This document shows positions 35,371 to 44,205 of a stretch of 64,000 nucleotides of DNA, piece by piece. A program made the translations under genes and the position numbers. The first letter of the stretch is position 1. Each line of letters opens with the position of its first letter. Source of the DNA: Fimbriimonadaceae bacterium. Lineage in GTDB: Bacteria; Armatimonadota; Fimbriimonadia; Fimbriimonadales; Fimbriimonadaceae. The stretch spans positions 2,076,734-2,140,733 of the forward strand of contig JABAQM010000001.1 of NCBI GenBank assembly GCA_019187105.1. Reading direction: 5' to 3'. The notes under the pieces were generated by a model. It did not search any database. It was not told where the DNA came from and saw only the letters and a program-made list of their open reading frames with translations.

Positions 35371-36156
35371 CTAACTCGTAAGGAACGTCACACTTTCGGC
35401 CAATCCGCGGCCAGTCGCCAACACATTGAGCATGGCCCGCATCTTCGCCTGGACAGCGATATGGTTCGAGCCTTCCATGCTGTTTCGCCATTCCTTGAGC
35501 GCACCGCTGGGTGGGCGGCTGTCAGTTGTTTCGCCTGATAGCGACCAGTCGACGCGGCCTTGCAGGCCGTTTACGGCATCGGCCGTCTCATTCAGGTTCG
35601 AAAGTGCCTCCTGAAGTACCGCCTGGGCGCGGGCGGCTTCGGTTGACGTCAACACGCTGGAACCCTTCAAGCCAAGCCCGGACGCATCCGAGGCTTTAAC
35701 GGTCACGTGAAGGTTTTCGGAACGCCCAGAACCGACTTGCAGGCGAACGACGATTCGGTCAGAGCTCCCGTTGGATTTCAGTAAGTTGACGGCACCGAAT
35801 CCAGAGTTCTGCGCAACATGATCGATCCGACTGGTCAATCGGCGGTATTCCTGCTCGAGCTCTGACCGCCGTCCGGCTTCGGTTTCGACGCTGCTCGACT
35901 CATTTGCCATCTGCATCATCGACCCGACATTCCGTTGGATTTCGACCAAGGCGTCTTGAGCGGCGGACAAGATGCGGTGGGCATTTTGCAGCCCGCCCTT
36001 GGCATCGTTGAGACGCCAAAGCTCGGCACGGTTTGGGGTGAATGCGAGCGTACTGCTGTCGGCTGACCGCACGGGCGACACGACCTTCGGCTCGGGGGGC
36101 ACCACGGGCGGAGACGCAGAGATTGCGGCGCTTTCCGGGACTGGTTGGACGGACAT
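35371..36156 (-). CDS. flagellin-like (FliC/FlgL-type) protein
   Basis: A 261-residue protein with a Pro/Val-rich N-terminal segment (residues ~5-35), then a helical region with flagellin D0/D1-type features: LNDAKGGLQNAHRILSAAQ, DALVEIQRNVGSMMQMANES, an E-Q-E-Y-x2-L-x-S-R-I-D stretch, and GFGAVNLL, which aligns with the canonical NDxxG...EGAL...I...M..LA..A and FNGxxLL blocks. The C-terminal helix (AQAVLQEALSNLNETADAVNGLQGRV) resembles the flagellin C-terminal D0/D1. The normal conserved N terminus (MxxxINTN) is missing. Good Shine-Dalgarno GCGGAGG. No other flagellar gene is nearby. It could be a divergent hook-associated protein or a repurposed filament-like protein. Confidence 0.7.
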   Translation of the reverse strand: MSVQPVPESAAISASPPVVPPEPKVVSPVRSADSSTLAFTPNRAELWRLNDAKGGLQNAHRILSAAQDALVEIQRNVGSMMQMANESSSVETEAGRRSELEQEYRRLTSRIDHVAQNSGFGAVNLLKSNGSSDRIVVRLQVGSGRSENLHVTVKASDASGLGLKGSSVLTSTEAARAQAVLQEALSNLNETADAVNGLQGRVDWSLSGETTDSRPPSGALKEWRNSMEGSNHIAVQAKMRAMLNVLATGRGLAESVTFLTS

Positions 36157-36340
36157 GGAAACCTCCGCTTCGTCGGTTTTGGACGCCTCAGGGACGCCTG
36201 GACGAGTCAGGGAACCGAGTCGTTACGCCGTGCGACGGTTCGCGAACTTCACGCAGCCACCGAAGGGGTTTGCCATATCGGCGTCAACGCCGCGTCCGCA
36301 AGGATGCCGGATTTTTGAACCCGTTCGGACATAATGATCC

Positions 36341-37486
36341 GTGCCAAGGCGAGCCATTGTCATCGTTTTGGATGGGTGCGGCGCAGGCGCGGCGCCGGAT
36401 GCTGAGGACTTTGGCGATGATGCCGGCTCCGACACGCTGAGGCATGTCTGGCAGGCTGCCGGCGGCATCGATGCCCCCCTCCTGATCCAAAGTGGATATT
36501 TGGCGAGTGCCGCCCCAATTGGGTCGTCGCCGAAGCTCGGGCGTTTTCCTTCACGCTATGGCCGGCTCCAGGAACTCTCCCGTGGCGGCAAGGATTCGGT
36601 TACGGGCCACTGGGAAATGATGGGAATTGTGGTGGACGAGCCTTTCCCCACCTACCCGGACGGGTTTCCAATTGCGCTCATCAAGGCCTTTGAACGGAGA
36701 ATCGGCACCCAAACGCTGGGGAATCGCCCGGCGAGTGGCACGGCGATTATTGCCGAGCTTGGACAATCCCACGTCGACACCGGATTTCCAATCGTTTACA
36801 CCTCTGCTGACAGCGTGTTTCAAATCGCCTGTCACGAAAAAGTCGTTCCGGTGGAAACGCTCTACGACTTTTGCCGGATCGCTCGCGAGCTTTGTGTGGC
36901 TCCGAACCACGTGCAGCGCGTCATTGCCCGACCGTTCGACGATGATGGCGGCGGCGGGTTCGTACGCACGGAACGCCGAAAGGACTTTCCGCTTAAGCCT
37001 CCGCGGAATCTCGTGGATGTGGTCGGGAATGTGCACGGCATCGGCGTGGTGCCGGAGCTGTTCGGCGGCCGTGGATTTCGCGCCGTCCGGCGGACCCAGA
37101 GCAACGCCGAGCACGAGGTCGCCTTGAGGGAGGCCCTCGCCGGTGATGCGAGGTTCGTGTTTGCCAATTTCGAAGACTTCGACATGCTGTATGGCCACCG
37201 CAACGATCCGCTCGGATTCGCCAAGTGCCTCGAGCAATTCGACCGCTTTCTCCTCACGATCGTGGAGTCGCTGACGGACGAAGACCTCATCATCCTCACC
37301 GCCGACCACGGCAACGACCCGACGACGCCCTCAACTGATCATTCCCGGGAGTACGTGCCGGTCGTGGTGGCAGGAGCCGGTCAAGCGGCTGGATCCCTCG
37401 GAGACGTGGCCGGCATGGCATCGATCGGGGCAACGGTGGCAGCCCATCTCGGAATCGAGTGGAAGGCAGGACGCTCCCTGATTTAG
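36341..37486 (+). CDS. deoB: phosphopentomutase
   Basis: A 381-residue alkaline-phosphatase-superfamily enzyme that interconverts ribose-1-phosphate (or deoxyribose-1-phosphate) and the 5-phosphate in nucleoside salvage. Metal and catalytic motifs are IVLDGCGAGAAPDAEDFGD, GSDTLRH (active-site Thr), GKDSVTGHWEMMG, IVYTSADSVFQIA, and the C-terminal TADHGNDP...STDHSREYVPV. The start is GTG 36341 with CATAAT (36330-36335) 5 nt upstream, probably leaderless. It fits the nucleoside-type transporter at 6.5 kb. It shares a TTAG stop overlap with the convergent ThuA gene. Confidence 0.96.
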   Translation: MPRRAIVIVLDGCGAGAAPDAEDFGDDAGSDTLRHVWQAAGGIDAPLLIQSGYLASAAPIGSSPKLGRFPSRYGRLQELSRGGKDSVTGHWEMMGIVVDEPFPTYPDGFPIALIKAFERRIGTQTLGNRPASGTAIIAELGQSHVDTGFPIVYTSADSVFQIACHEKVVPVETLYDFCRIARELCVAPNHVQRVIARPFDDDGGGGFVRTERRKDFPLKPPRNLVDVVGNVHGIGVVPELFGGRGFRAVRRTQSNAEHEVALREALAGDARFVFANFEDFDMLYGHRNDPLGFAKCLEQFDRFLLTIVESLTDEDLIILTADHGNDPTTPSTDHSREYVPVVVAGAGQAAGSLGDVAGMASIGATVAAHLGIEWKAGRSLI

Positions 37487-38181
37487 TTGATCCGGCGCGA
37501 CGTCCACTGGAAAGCTCGCCATAGTTGCTCCATGAAGAGGGGCTCGCGGAACGTTTCCTGGGTATGTCCCATTCCCGTGTACCAGGATCGACCCTTGTCG
37601 ACCGACTTGCACCAAATGATGGGATGGTCGGCGCCCATATCACCGCCCTTGTAAGTCGATTCGTCGAGCGTGGCCAGCACCGTGACGTTGGGGCGCGGGT
37701 TGGCGCGATAGTTGTACCACTCGTCGGTGCGCTTCCATATTGCGGGCAGGTGCTCGGTTGTCGCGTGCTTTCGATCTTCCACTTTTGTGTCTGCGGGCTG
37801 AATGGCGGGATGGCCCTTGAAGTAGGCGCCGACCAGGCGCCCATACCACGGCCAGTCGTACTCGGTATCGGCAGCGGCATGCACGCCGACGAATCCCTTT
37901 CCGCTAATCAGGAAGCGTTGGAGGGCTTTTTCCTGCTCGCTGTTCAGCACGTCACCGGTCGTCGACACGAAGGCGACGACATCGAAATCCTTGAGGCGCT
38001 CGTCGACGAACCAGGTTGCATCTTCGGTGAAGCTGACCTTGAAGCCCTTTCGTTTGGCGAGGCTGCCGATCTCCTGGATCGCCACCGGAATCGAGTCGTG
38101 TCGGAATCCGGCCGTCTTCGTAAACACGAGAACGTGAATCGGATCGCCGAGAATCGCTGCGCAAGCTAGCAGAGTCACCAT
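37483..38181 (-). CDS. ThuA-domain protein
   Basis: A 232-residue ThuA-like protein (class I glutamine-amidotransferase-like fold) with a short N-terminal hydrophobic region (MVTLLACAAILG), probably exported. Family motifs: VLVFTKTAGFRHDSIP, GKGFVGVHAAADTEYDWPWYG, LVGAYFKGHPAI, and near the end SWYTGMGHTQETF. ThuA proteins are linked to trehalose or sugar utilisation but their reaction is unsettled. TAATCT (38197-38192) lies 10 nt before the ATG. Divergent from the sugar ABC operon across 53 bp, which suggests a joint role in sugar use. Confidence 0.92.
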   Translation of the reverse strand: MVTLLACAAILGDPIHVLVFTKTAGFRHDSIPVAIQEIGSLAKRKGFKVSFTEDATWFVDERLKDFDVVAFVSTTGDVLNSEQEKALQRFLISGKGFVGVHAAADTEYDWPWYGRLVGAYFKGHPAIQPADTKVEDRKHATTEHLPAIWKRTDEWYNYRANPRPNVTVLATLDESTYKGGDMGADHPIIWCKSVDKGRSWYTGMGHTQETFREPLFMEQLWRAFQWTSRRIN

Positions 38182-38234
38182 CGCACTGGCGAGATTACCA
38201 AGGCCGACTCAACCGGGATAAACTCCCGTGCCGA

Positions 38235-39713
38235 ATGCGGCTCGAAGTTCGGAACCTGGTGAAGGAGTTCCCGGCGGTGCGCGCCCTCGATGGCGTCACC
38301 CTGGCCTTCCAGCCCGGAACCGTGCACGGCATCGTTGGAGAAAACGGTGCTGGCAAGAGCACGCTGATGAAGATCCTGAACGGGATCGAGCAGCCAACCT
38401 CCGGCTCAATCCTGATTGAGGGGAATCAGCGAACGTTTCCGTCTGCTGCAGAATCGATCGCCGCCGGGATCGCGATGATCCACCAGGAACTCAACCTAAT
38501 CGAAACGCTGACGGTGGCGGAGAACATCTTCCTGGGTCGCGAGCCGAAGAAGGGTCCCTTTATCGATCGCGGCAAGCTCCGCGAGATGACGCGGGAGGTG
38601 CTCGACAAGGTTGGAGCGAAGATCGATCCCGATCGGATGGTTGAGGATCTCTCGCTAGCTCAGAAACAGATGGTCGAGATCGCCAAGGCAGTTGCCTACA
38701 ACGCAGAAGTGGTGATCATGGATGAGCCGACCGCGGTGCTATCGAGCCCGGAAGTGGAGGCACTGTTCAAGCTCATCTCGGATCTTCGGGATCGCGGGGT
38801 GACGGTGCTCTATATCTCCCACATCCTGAACGAGGTTATTCGCATCTGCAACACGATTTCGGTCATGCGAGATGGCAAGCTGGTTGAAACCGTGGAAGCG
38901 GGTGAGGCCACCCCGGCCAGTCTGGCCAAGGCGATGGTCGGCCGAGAGATCGCTGACGTGTTTCCACCCAAGCTGCCCGCGCCGTCCAGTGATCCCGCGC
39001 TGGAGGTCTTGGACCTCCATGTCGACGACTGGGTCGATGGTGTGTCGCTCAGCGTGCGGCCGGGTGAAATCGTCGGTCTGGGGGGCCTCATTGGTGCTGG
39101 TCGAACCGAGCTAGCCGAAGCGATCGTCGGTCTGCGGAGATCACGTGGAACCATGAGGCTCTTCGGAAAGCCGTACCACCCGTCGGGACCTGCTTCCGCC
39201 ATGAAGCGCGGCGTCGGCTACGTGAGCGAGGACCGCAAAGGGAAGGGGCTGGTTCTCGAAATGAACACGGTTCACAACACCACGCTGGCCAACCTCAAGT
39301 TCTACGGCAGGGTCGTGACCGATCACGGGCGGGAAAGGACGTCCACGGCAGAGTGGATCAAGCGGCTCGGAATTCGGGCGAACGACCCCCAAGCGTCCGT
39401 GCGGTATCTCAGTGGGGGCAACCAGCAGAAAGTGTCGGTAGCGAAGTGGCTCGATACCAAGCCCAAGGTCCTGATCGTGGACGAACCGACGCGGGGCGTC
39501 GACGTCGGCGCGAAGCGAGAAATGTACAGCCTCATTCACGACCTCGCCAAGCAGGGAGAAGCCGTCATCGTCATTTCGTCGGAAATGCCCGAGCTCATCG
39601 GGCTCTGTCACCGGGTGCTGGTGATGCGGCACGGAAAAGTCGTCGGCGAGCTTGAAGGCGCCGATATCACGGAGGAGCGAATGATGGTTCTCGCCGCGGG
39701 AGTGGATGGCTAA
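38235..39713 (+). CDS. sugar ABC transporter ATP-binding protein (RbsA/MglA type)
   Basis: A 492-residue protein with two fused ABC ATPase domains. Domain 1: Walker A GENGAGKST, signature region DLSLAQKQMVEIAKA, Walker B VVIMDEPTAVL. Domain 2: RYLSGGNQQKVSVAKWL and VLIVDEPTRGVDVGAK. This architecture is specific to ribose, galactose and xylose-type importers. GATAAACT upstream gives TAAACT (38219-38224) 10 nt before the ATG. It overlaps the permease gene by 8 bp. Confidence 0.95.
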   Translation: MRLEVRNLVKEFPAVRALDGVTLAFQPGTVHGIVGENGAGKSTLMKILNGIEQPTSGSILIEGNQRTFPSAAESIAAGIAMIHQELNLIETLTVAENIFLGREPKKGPFIDRGKLREMTREVLDKVGAKIDPDRMVEDLSLAQKQMVEIAKAVAYNAEVVIMDEPTAVLSSPEVEALFKLISDLRDRGVTVLYISHILNEVIRICNTISVMRDGKLVETVEAGEATPASLAKAMVGREIADVFPPKLPAPSSDPALEVLDLHVDDWVDGVSLSVRPGEIVGLGGLIGAGRTELAEAIVGLRRSRGTMRLFGKPYHPSGPASAMKRGVGYVSEDRKGKGLVLEMNTVHNTTLANLKFYGRVVTDHGRERTSTAEWIKRLGIRANDPQASVRYLSGGNQQKVSVAKWLDTKPKVLIVDEPTRGVDVGAKREMYSLIHDLAKQGEAVIVISSEMPELIGLCHRVLVMRHGKVVGELEGADITEERMMVLAAGVDG

Positions 39714-40713
39714 GCCCAGTCCGGGAAGGTTTTTGCAGGAATACGGCGTCCTCATCGCCTTGGTCCTGCTCTTCGTTTTCAGCGCCGTTAAACAGCCGGG
39801 CGTCTTTCTCGCGCCTGAAAATCTGCGCAACCTGGTTAACCAAAACGTTGCGATCGGAATCATTGCCGTAGGCATGACCTTGGTGATCATCCTCGGTGGG
39901 ATCGACCTCTCGGTCGGCAGCATGATGGCACTGGGAGCGGGGCTTTCCGTGCTAGCCCTCAACAAGGTGATGGGGCAAGGGGGCTCGGAGTCCGCCGCGG
40001 TGTGGGCGGCGATCGCGGTGGGGCTCGGTATATCAACCGCGATGGGGTTGGTCAACGGCGTGGTTACCGCTTACGGCCGCATCGCGCCGTTTATCGTGAC
40101 CCTGGCCGGCCTTGCCGGATTCCGTTCGATCATTCTTGCGATCGCGGACGGGGGTGAGATTCGGTCCGCGAGCCAGACGTCGTTCCCGGCATTGGCTTCG
40201 GGAGGATTCCCGATTCCAGGCGTCGTCGATGGGGTGGGTCGTCCGCTGATTCTCACCTGGGGCATCCTGGCCTTCGTCGCGGTGGCGCTGGTTGCCGGCT
40301 TTATTCTCAACCGGACGTCCTTGGGTCGGCAGATCATTGCGGTTGGCGCGAATGAGCAGGCGGCCCGGTACTCGGCGGTGGCGACGCGCAGGGTCAAGGT
40401 CGTGACCTATGGCCTTCTCGGATTGTTCACCGGCATTGCCGCGATCGTGAATTCGGCGCGCTTCAACGCGGTCTCCTCGGCTCAGTCCGGACTCTACTAC
40501 GAGTTGGATGCGATCGCCGCAGTCGTCATCGGAGGTACCGCGATGTCGGGTGGCCGAGGCCGCATCTGGGGCACGGTCGCCGGCGTGCTTATCCTGGCGA
40601 TCATCACGAACATGCTGACGACGTCGAATGTTTCGACCTATTGGCAGGGGCTGGTGAAGGGGCTTATCATTCTCGTCGCTGTTCTGATCCAACGGGGCCG
40701 AAGCGAATCATAA
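39706..40713 (+). CDS. sugar ABC transporter permease (RbsC type)
   Basis: A 335-residue permease of BPD_transp_2 with about eight to ten transmembrane segments. It has the RbsC landmarks NVAIGIIAVGMTLVIILGGIDLS and SVGSMMALGAG near the N terminus, LGRQIIAVGANEQAARYSAV in the cytoplasmic loop, and AAVVIGGTAMSGGRGRIWGT. It starts inside the ATPase gene (8-bp overlap), so subunit stoichiometry is probably set by coupling. Confidence 0.95.
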   Translation: MAKPSPGRFLQEYGVLIALVLLFVFSAVKQPGVFLAPENLRNLVNQNVAIGIIAVGMTLVIILGGIDLSVGSMMALGAGLSVLALNKVMGQGGSESAAVWAAIAVGLGISTAMGLVNGVVTAYGRIAPFIVTLAGLAGFRSIILAIADGGEIRSASQTSFPALASGGFPIPGVVDGVGRPLILTWGILAFVAVALVAGFILNRTSLGRQIIAVGANEQAARYSAVATRRVKVVTYGLLGLFTGIAAIVNSARFNAVSSAQSGLYYELDAIAAVVIGGTAMSGGRGRIWGTVAGVLILAIITNMLTTSNVSTYWQGLVKGLIILVAVLIQRGRSES

Positions 40714-40745
40714 TGCAAACTACCAGGAGGGATTACGAGGCTTAA

Positions 40746-41765
40746 ATGAAGACACTTTGGATGGGTGCCGCGCTTGCGGCTTTGATGGCGTTGGGCGGAT
40801 GTGAAGGCGGCGGTGGCGGCACCGGCAGCGGAAGTGGCACAGCCGGCACGACGGGGACCACCTCGACGACCGCTTCCAACGGAAAGAAGCTTAGGATCGG
40901 TGTGAGCGTCCCTGCCGCCGATCACGGCTGGACCGCCGGAATCAAGTGGTGGGCCGATCAGGCGATGGCGATGTATCCGGACGTCGAATGGACGTTCCAG
41001 ACGGCTGAGAACCCCGACAAGCAGATTAAGGACATCGAGACGATGCTCGTCAAGGGCCAGGACGGAATGGTGATCCTCGCGACCGAAAGCGCTCCCGTGA
41101 CTCCGGCGGCAAAGCAGGTTCATGAGCGTGGCGTTTATCTCGTGAGCGTCGACCGCGGGTTCCTCGAGCCGGTCGCCGACCTCTTTGTCGAAGGCGATAA
41201 CGAGGCGTTCGGTCGCAAGTCGGCCGAGTTCATGGTCAAGCAACTCAACGGCCAGGGCAAGATCGTGATCCTCGAAGGCATCCCCTCGACGGTCAACACC
41301 GACCGAGTCAAGGCGGCTCGAGCGGTGTTCGCGGCCAATCCCGGAATCGAAGTGCTGGACTCGCAGAGCGGCATGTGGAATCGTGAGAAGGCTCAGAACG
41401 TGATGCAGACGATGCTGCAGAAGCATCCCAAGATCGACGCGGTGTGGGCCAGCGACGACGACATGGCGCTTGGCGTCGAGGCGGCGCTGAAGGAAGCCGG
41501 CCGCGACAAGGAGATGTGGATTCTCGGTGGCGCCGGCATGAAGGAGATCATCAAGCGCGTGATGGACAAGGATCCGATGTACCCGGCCAATATCACGTAT
41601 TCGCCGTCGATGATCGCGGTCGGCATCCACTTGGCGGTGGCGAATCTGCGCGATGGCAAGCAGGCCGAGCTCAAGAAGTTCATGCCGCGGCACATCAAGC
41701 TTGATGTGGACCTGATCACGCCCGATAACGCCAAGGACTTCTACTTCGCGGACGCGGCGTACTAA
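40746..41765 (+). CDS. sugar ABC transporter substrate-binding lipoprotein
   Basis: A 339-residue lipoprotein (lipobox LGGC, Cys19) with a long Gly/Thr/Ser linker (residues 20-48). The mature part is Peripla_BP_4: KLRIGVSVPAADHGWTAGIKWWADQ, the pentose-binding-protein landmark KDIETMLVKGQDGMVIL, and DAVWASDDDMALGVEAALKEAG. The ligand is probably a simple sugar; in context it could be fucose or a related hexose. A strong double Shine-Dalgarno (GGAGGG then GAGG) precedes the ATG, consistent with higher expression of the binding protein than the membrane parts. Confidence 0.95.
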   Translation: MKTLWMGAALAALMALGGCEGGGGGTGSGSGTAGTTGTTSTTASNGKKLRIGVSVPAADHGWTAGIKWWADQAMAMYPDVEWTFQTAENPDKQIKDIETMLVKGQDGMVILATESAPVTPAAKQVHERGVYLVSVDRGFLEPVADLFVEGDNEAFGRKSAEFMVKQLNGQGKIVILEGIPSTVNTDRVKAARAVFAANPGIEVLDSQSGMWNREKAQNVMQTMLQKHPKIDAVWASDDDMALGVEAALKEAGRDKEMWILGGAGMKEIIKRVMDKDPMYPANITYSPSMIAVGIHLAVANLRDGKQAELKKFMPRHIKLDVDLITPDNAKDFYFADAAY

Positions 41766-41778
41766 GCCAAAGCCCAGC

Positions 41779-42780
41779 ATGGAATATCGGCGGCTCGGAA
41801 GGACCGGCATCCAGGTCAGCGTGGCCTGTATGGGCACGATGACGTTCGGCTGGGAGCCGGACGATTGGGGAAGCGACGAGGCGGCATCGTTGAAGATCGC
41901 CGCCAAGGCCCTCGATCTCGGGATCAACTTCTTCGACACCGCCGATGTTTACGCCCAGGGCCTCAGCGAGACGATAACCGGGAAAGCGCTAAAGGGCAAG
42001 CGCGACCAAATCGTGCTCGCCACGAAGTGCCACTTCCCGATGGGTGACGGGCTGAACGACCGGGGGAACTCGCGCCGACACATCATCGCCGCCTGCGAAG
42101 CGTCGCTCAGGCGGCTACAGAACGATTGGATCGACCTCTATCAGATCCATCGGCCCGACCCCCACGTGCCCATCGACGAAACCCTTCGAGCCCTCGACGA
42201 CCTCGTCCGGAGCGGCAAGGTGCGGTACCTCGGCTGTTCGACCTTCGCCGGGTGGCAGGCAGCGGAAGCCCACTACGTTGCGCGGTCTCTCGGAACGGCC
42301 GGTTTCGTCAGCGAGCAGCCGCCCTACAACCTGCTCGATCGCCGCATCGAGCGGGAGCTGCTGCCTTTCTGCCGGACTTACGACTGGGCCGTCCTGCCGT
42401 GGTCGCCGATGGCGGGCGGCATCCTCAGCGGGCGCTACTTGGATGACAAGGACAAGGCGGGCCGCTACAGCAAGAGCGACCCGGCGGGCAGGGTCAAGCA
42501 GGCGCCGAAATCGAAGTTGGTGCGGTTTCGCGCACTTGCCCAGCGGTCGCGGCTCTCGATGGGAGAGCTTGCCCTGGCGTGGGTGGCCAACCAGGCGGGG
42601 GTGACGAGCCCAATCATCGGCGCCCGCAGCATCGAGCAGCTCGAATCAGCGGTGCGAGCGTGCCAAACGAAGCTCACCGAGCGGCAGCTGCAGGCCATCG
42701 ACGTGATTTTCCCCCCAGGCACGAACCACCTGGACTATTACCGCGTGCCCACCGAACCGGGTCTGCGGCCTTACGCGTAG
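41779..42780 (+). CDS. aldo/keto reductase
   Basis: A 333-residue NADPH-dependent aldo/keto reductase. The (beta/alpha)8 barrel begins YRRLGRTGIQVSVACMGTMTFGW. The catalytic tetrad is visible as Asp and Tyr in FDTADVYAQG, Lys in LATKCHF, and His in YQIHRPD. The C-terminal NADP-phosphate-binding region includes TSPIIGARSIEQL. It lies 13 bp after the sugar-binding protein gene and upstream of a fucosidase, so it may reduce the imported sugar or its aldehyde products; the substrate is inferred. Confidence 0.93.
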   Translation: MEYRRLGRTGIQVSVACMGTMTFGWEPDDWGSDEAASLKIAAKALDLGINFFDTADVYAQGLSETITGKALKGKRDQIVLATKCHFPMGDGLNDRGNSRRHIIAACEASLRRLQNDWIDLYQIHRPDPHVPIDETLRALDDLVRSGKVRYLGCSTFAGWQAAEAHYVARSLGTAGFVSEQPPYNLLDRRIERELLPFCRTYDWAVLPWSPMAGGILSGRYLDDKDKAGRYSKSDPAGRVKQAPKSKLVRFRALAQRSRLSMGELALAWVANQAGVTSPIIGARSIEQLESAVRACQTKLTERQLQAIDVIFPPGTNHLDYYRVPTEPGLRPYA

Positions 42781-42816
42781 GCGCTCCCCTGGCCGTCATC
42801 AGGGTAGCCTCGCCCC

Positions 42817-44205
42817 ATGATTGCGGTCCTTGCCGCCCTCGCCTGTGCCATGGAAACGCCCGTCAAGCCCCCGGCGCCGCTGCCACCCGTGCCTTCGGCA
42901 CGACAGCTCGCGTGGCATGACATGGAGTACTACGCGTTCGTCCACTTCGGCCCCAACACCTTCACGGATCGCGAGTGGGGCGAGGGCAAGGAAGATCCCA
43001 AAGTCTTCGCCCCGACCGAGTTGGATTGTCGGCAATGGGTGCGTACGTTCAAGGCTGCCGGCATGTCGGGCGTGATCATCACGGCCAAGCACCACGACGG
43101 ATTTTGCCTGTGGCCGTCGAAGTATTCGACCCACACGGTGGCCCAATCCTCCTATCGTGGCGACGTGCTCAAAGAGCTGTCAGATGCGTGCCGCGAAGCA
43201 GGGCTGAAGTTCGGCGTGTACGTTTCGCCGTGGGATCGAAACCATCCGACGTATGGCACCGATGAGTACAACGAGGTTTTCAAAAATACGCTTCGCGAGG
43301 TCCTGACGAACTATGGCCCTGTCTTCGAGGTGTGGTTCGACGGGGCGAATGGCGAGGGTCCGAACGGCAAGAAGCAGGTGTACGATTTTCCGGGCTTCCA
43401 TGCGGTCGTGAGGAAGCTGCAGCCGCAGGCGGTGATGTTCAGCGACGCCGGCCCGGACATTCGCTGGGTCGGCAATGAGGCGGGGCACTCGGATCCCACC
43501 TGCTGGTCGACGGTCGACCGCGACCGCTATGTGCCAGGGACGCCGCTCTACGCGGAGCTGACACAGGGCAAGGAAGGTGGGACTCATTGGGTTCCGGCCG
43601 AGTGCGACGTCTCGATCCGCCCGGGGTGGTTCTATCACGCTTCGCAGGACGACAAGGTCAAGACTCCCGACCAGCTCGTCGATTTGTGGTTCCGGAGTGT
43701 GGGCCAAAACGGTTCGTTCCTGTTGAACGTGCCGCCGGATCGGCGCGGGTTGATCCACGAGAAGGATGTCCTTGCTCTACTGGGCTTGCGCAGGAAGCTC
43801 GATGCCATCTTTGCCAACGATCTTGCCCGAACGGCCGCGGCATCAAGCGAGGACTCGCGAGGAAAGGGCTTCGAAGCGGCAAACGTCAATGACGGGGACC
43901 CCAAAACCTACTTCGCCGCATCCGACGGCGCGCAATCCGCTACGGTGACGCTTACGTGGCCTTCGCAGCAGAAGATCGAAGTCATCGAGCTCGGAGAGGC
44001 GATCGCCCTCGGCCAGCGGGTAAAGCGCTTCGCCGTCGACGCTTGGAATGGCGAGGTGTGGCGCGGGATTGCGGAAGGCACGACGATTGGCAGAAAGCGA
44101 TTGCTCAAGGTGTCTGGAACCCTGGCAAAGGCGGTGAGGATCCGGATTCAGGACTCGAGGGCCTGTCCCACGCTAAGCACGTTCCGAGTCTGGCAGAGTC
44201 GATAA
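42817..44205 (+). CDS. secreted alpha-L-fucosidase (GH29) with F5/8-type C-terminal domain
   Basis: A 462-residue protein with a short signal peptide (MIAVLAALACAMETP). The GH29 barrel shows YAFVHFGPNTFTDREWG, VIITAKHHDGFCLWPSKYS, GLKFGVYVSPWDRN, and EVWFDGANG, where the Asp is the expected nucleophile. A C-terminal beta-sandwich (from ~residue 335, with EAANVNDGDPKTYF) looks like a discoidin/F5_F8-type carbohydrate-binding module. It should release terminal alpha-L-fucose outside the cytoplasm. TAGCCT (42805-42810) lies 6 nt before the ATG, giving it its own leaderless-type promoter. It ends with TAATG into the GNAT gene. Confidence 0.93.
   Translation: MIAVLAALACAMETPVKPPAPLPPVPSARQLAWHDMEYYAFVHFGPNTFTDREWGEGKEDPKVFAPTELDCRQWVRTFKAAGMSGVIITAKHHDGFCLWPSKYSTHTVAQSSYRGDVLKELSDACREAGLKFGVYVSPWDRNHPTYGTDEYNEVFKNTLREVLTNYGPVFEVWFDGANGEGPNGKKQVYDFPGFHAVVRKLQPQAVMFSDAGPDIRWVGNEAGHSDPTCWSTVDRDRYVPGTPLYAELTQGKEGGTHWVPAECDVSIRPGWFYHASQDDKVKTPDQLVDLWFRSVGQNGSFLLNVPPDRRGLIHEKDVLALLGLRRKLDAIFANDLARTAAASSEDSRGKGFEAANVNDGDPKTYFAASDGAQSATVTLTWPSQQKIEVIELGEAIALGQRVKRFAVDAWNGEVWRGIAEGTTIGRKRLLKVSGTLAKAVRIRIQDSRACPTLSTFRVWQSR

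Noticed and set aside
36157-36340. Sigma-28 (FliA) promoter for the flagellin-like gene
   Set aside because: No TAAA-N15-GCCGATAA-like match on the minus strand upstream of 36156.
40638-41939. Long open frame on the minus strand opposite the sugar-binding lipoprotein gene
   Set aside because: It mirrors the codon pattern of the true gene, gives a low-complexity His/Arg-rich product and has no recognisable domain; GC-rich third positions create such antisense frames.
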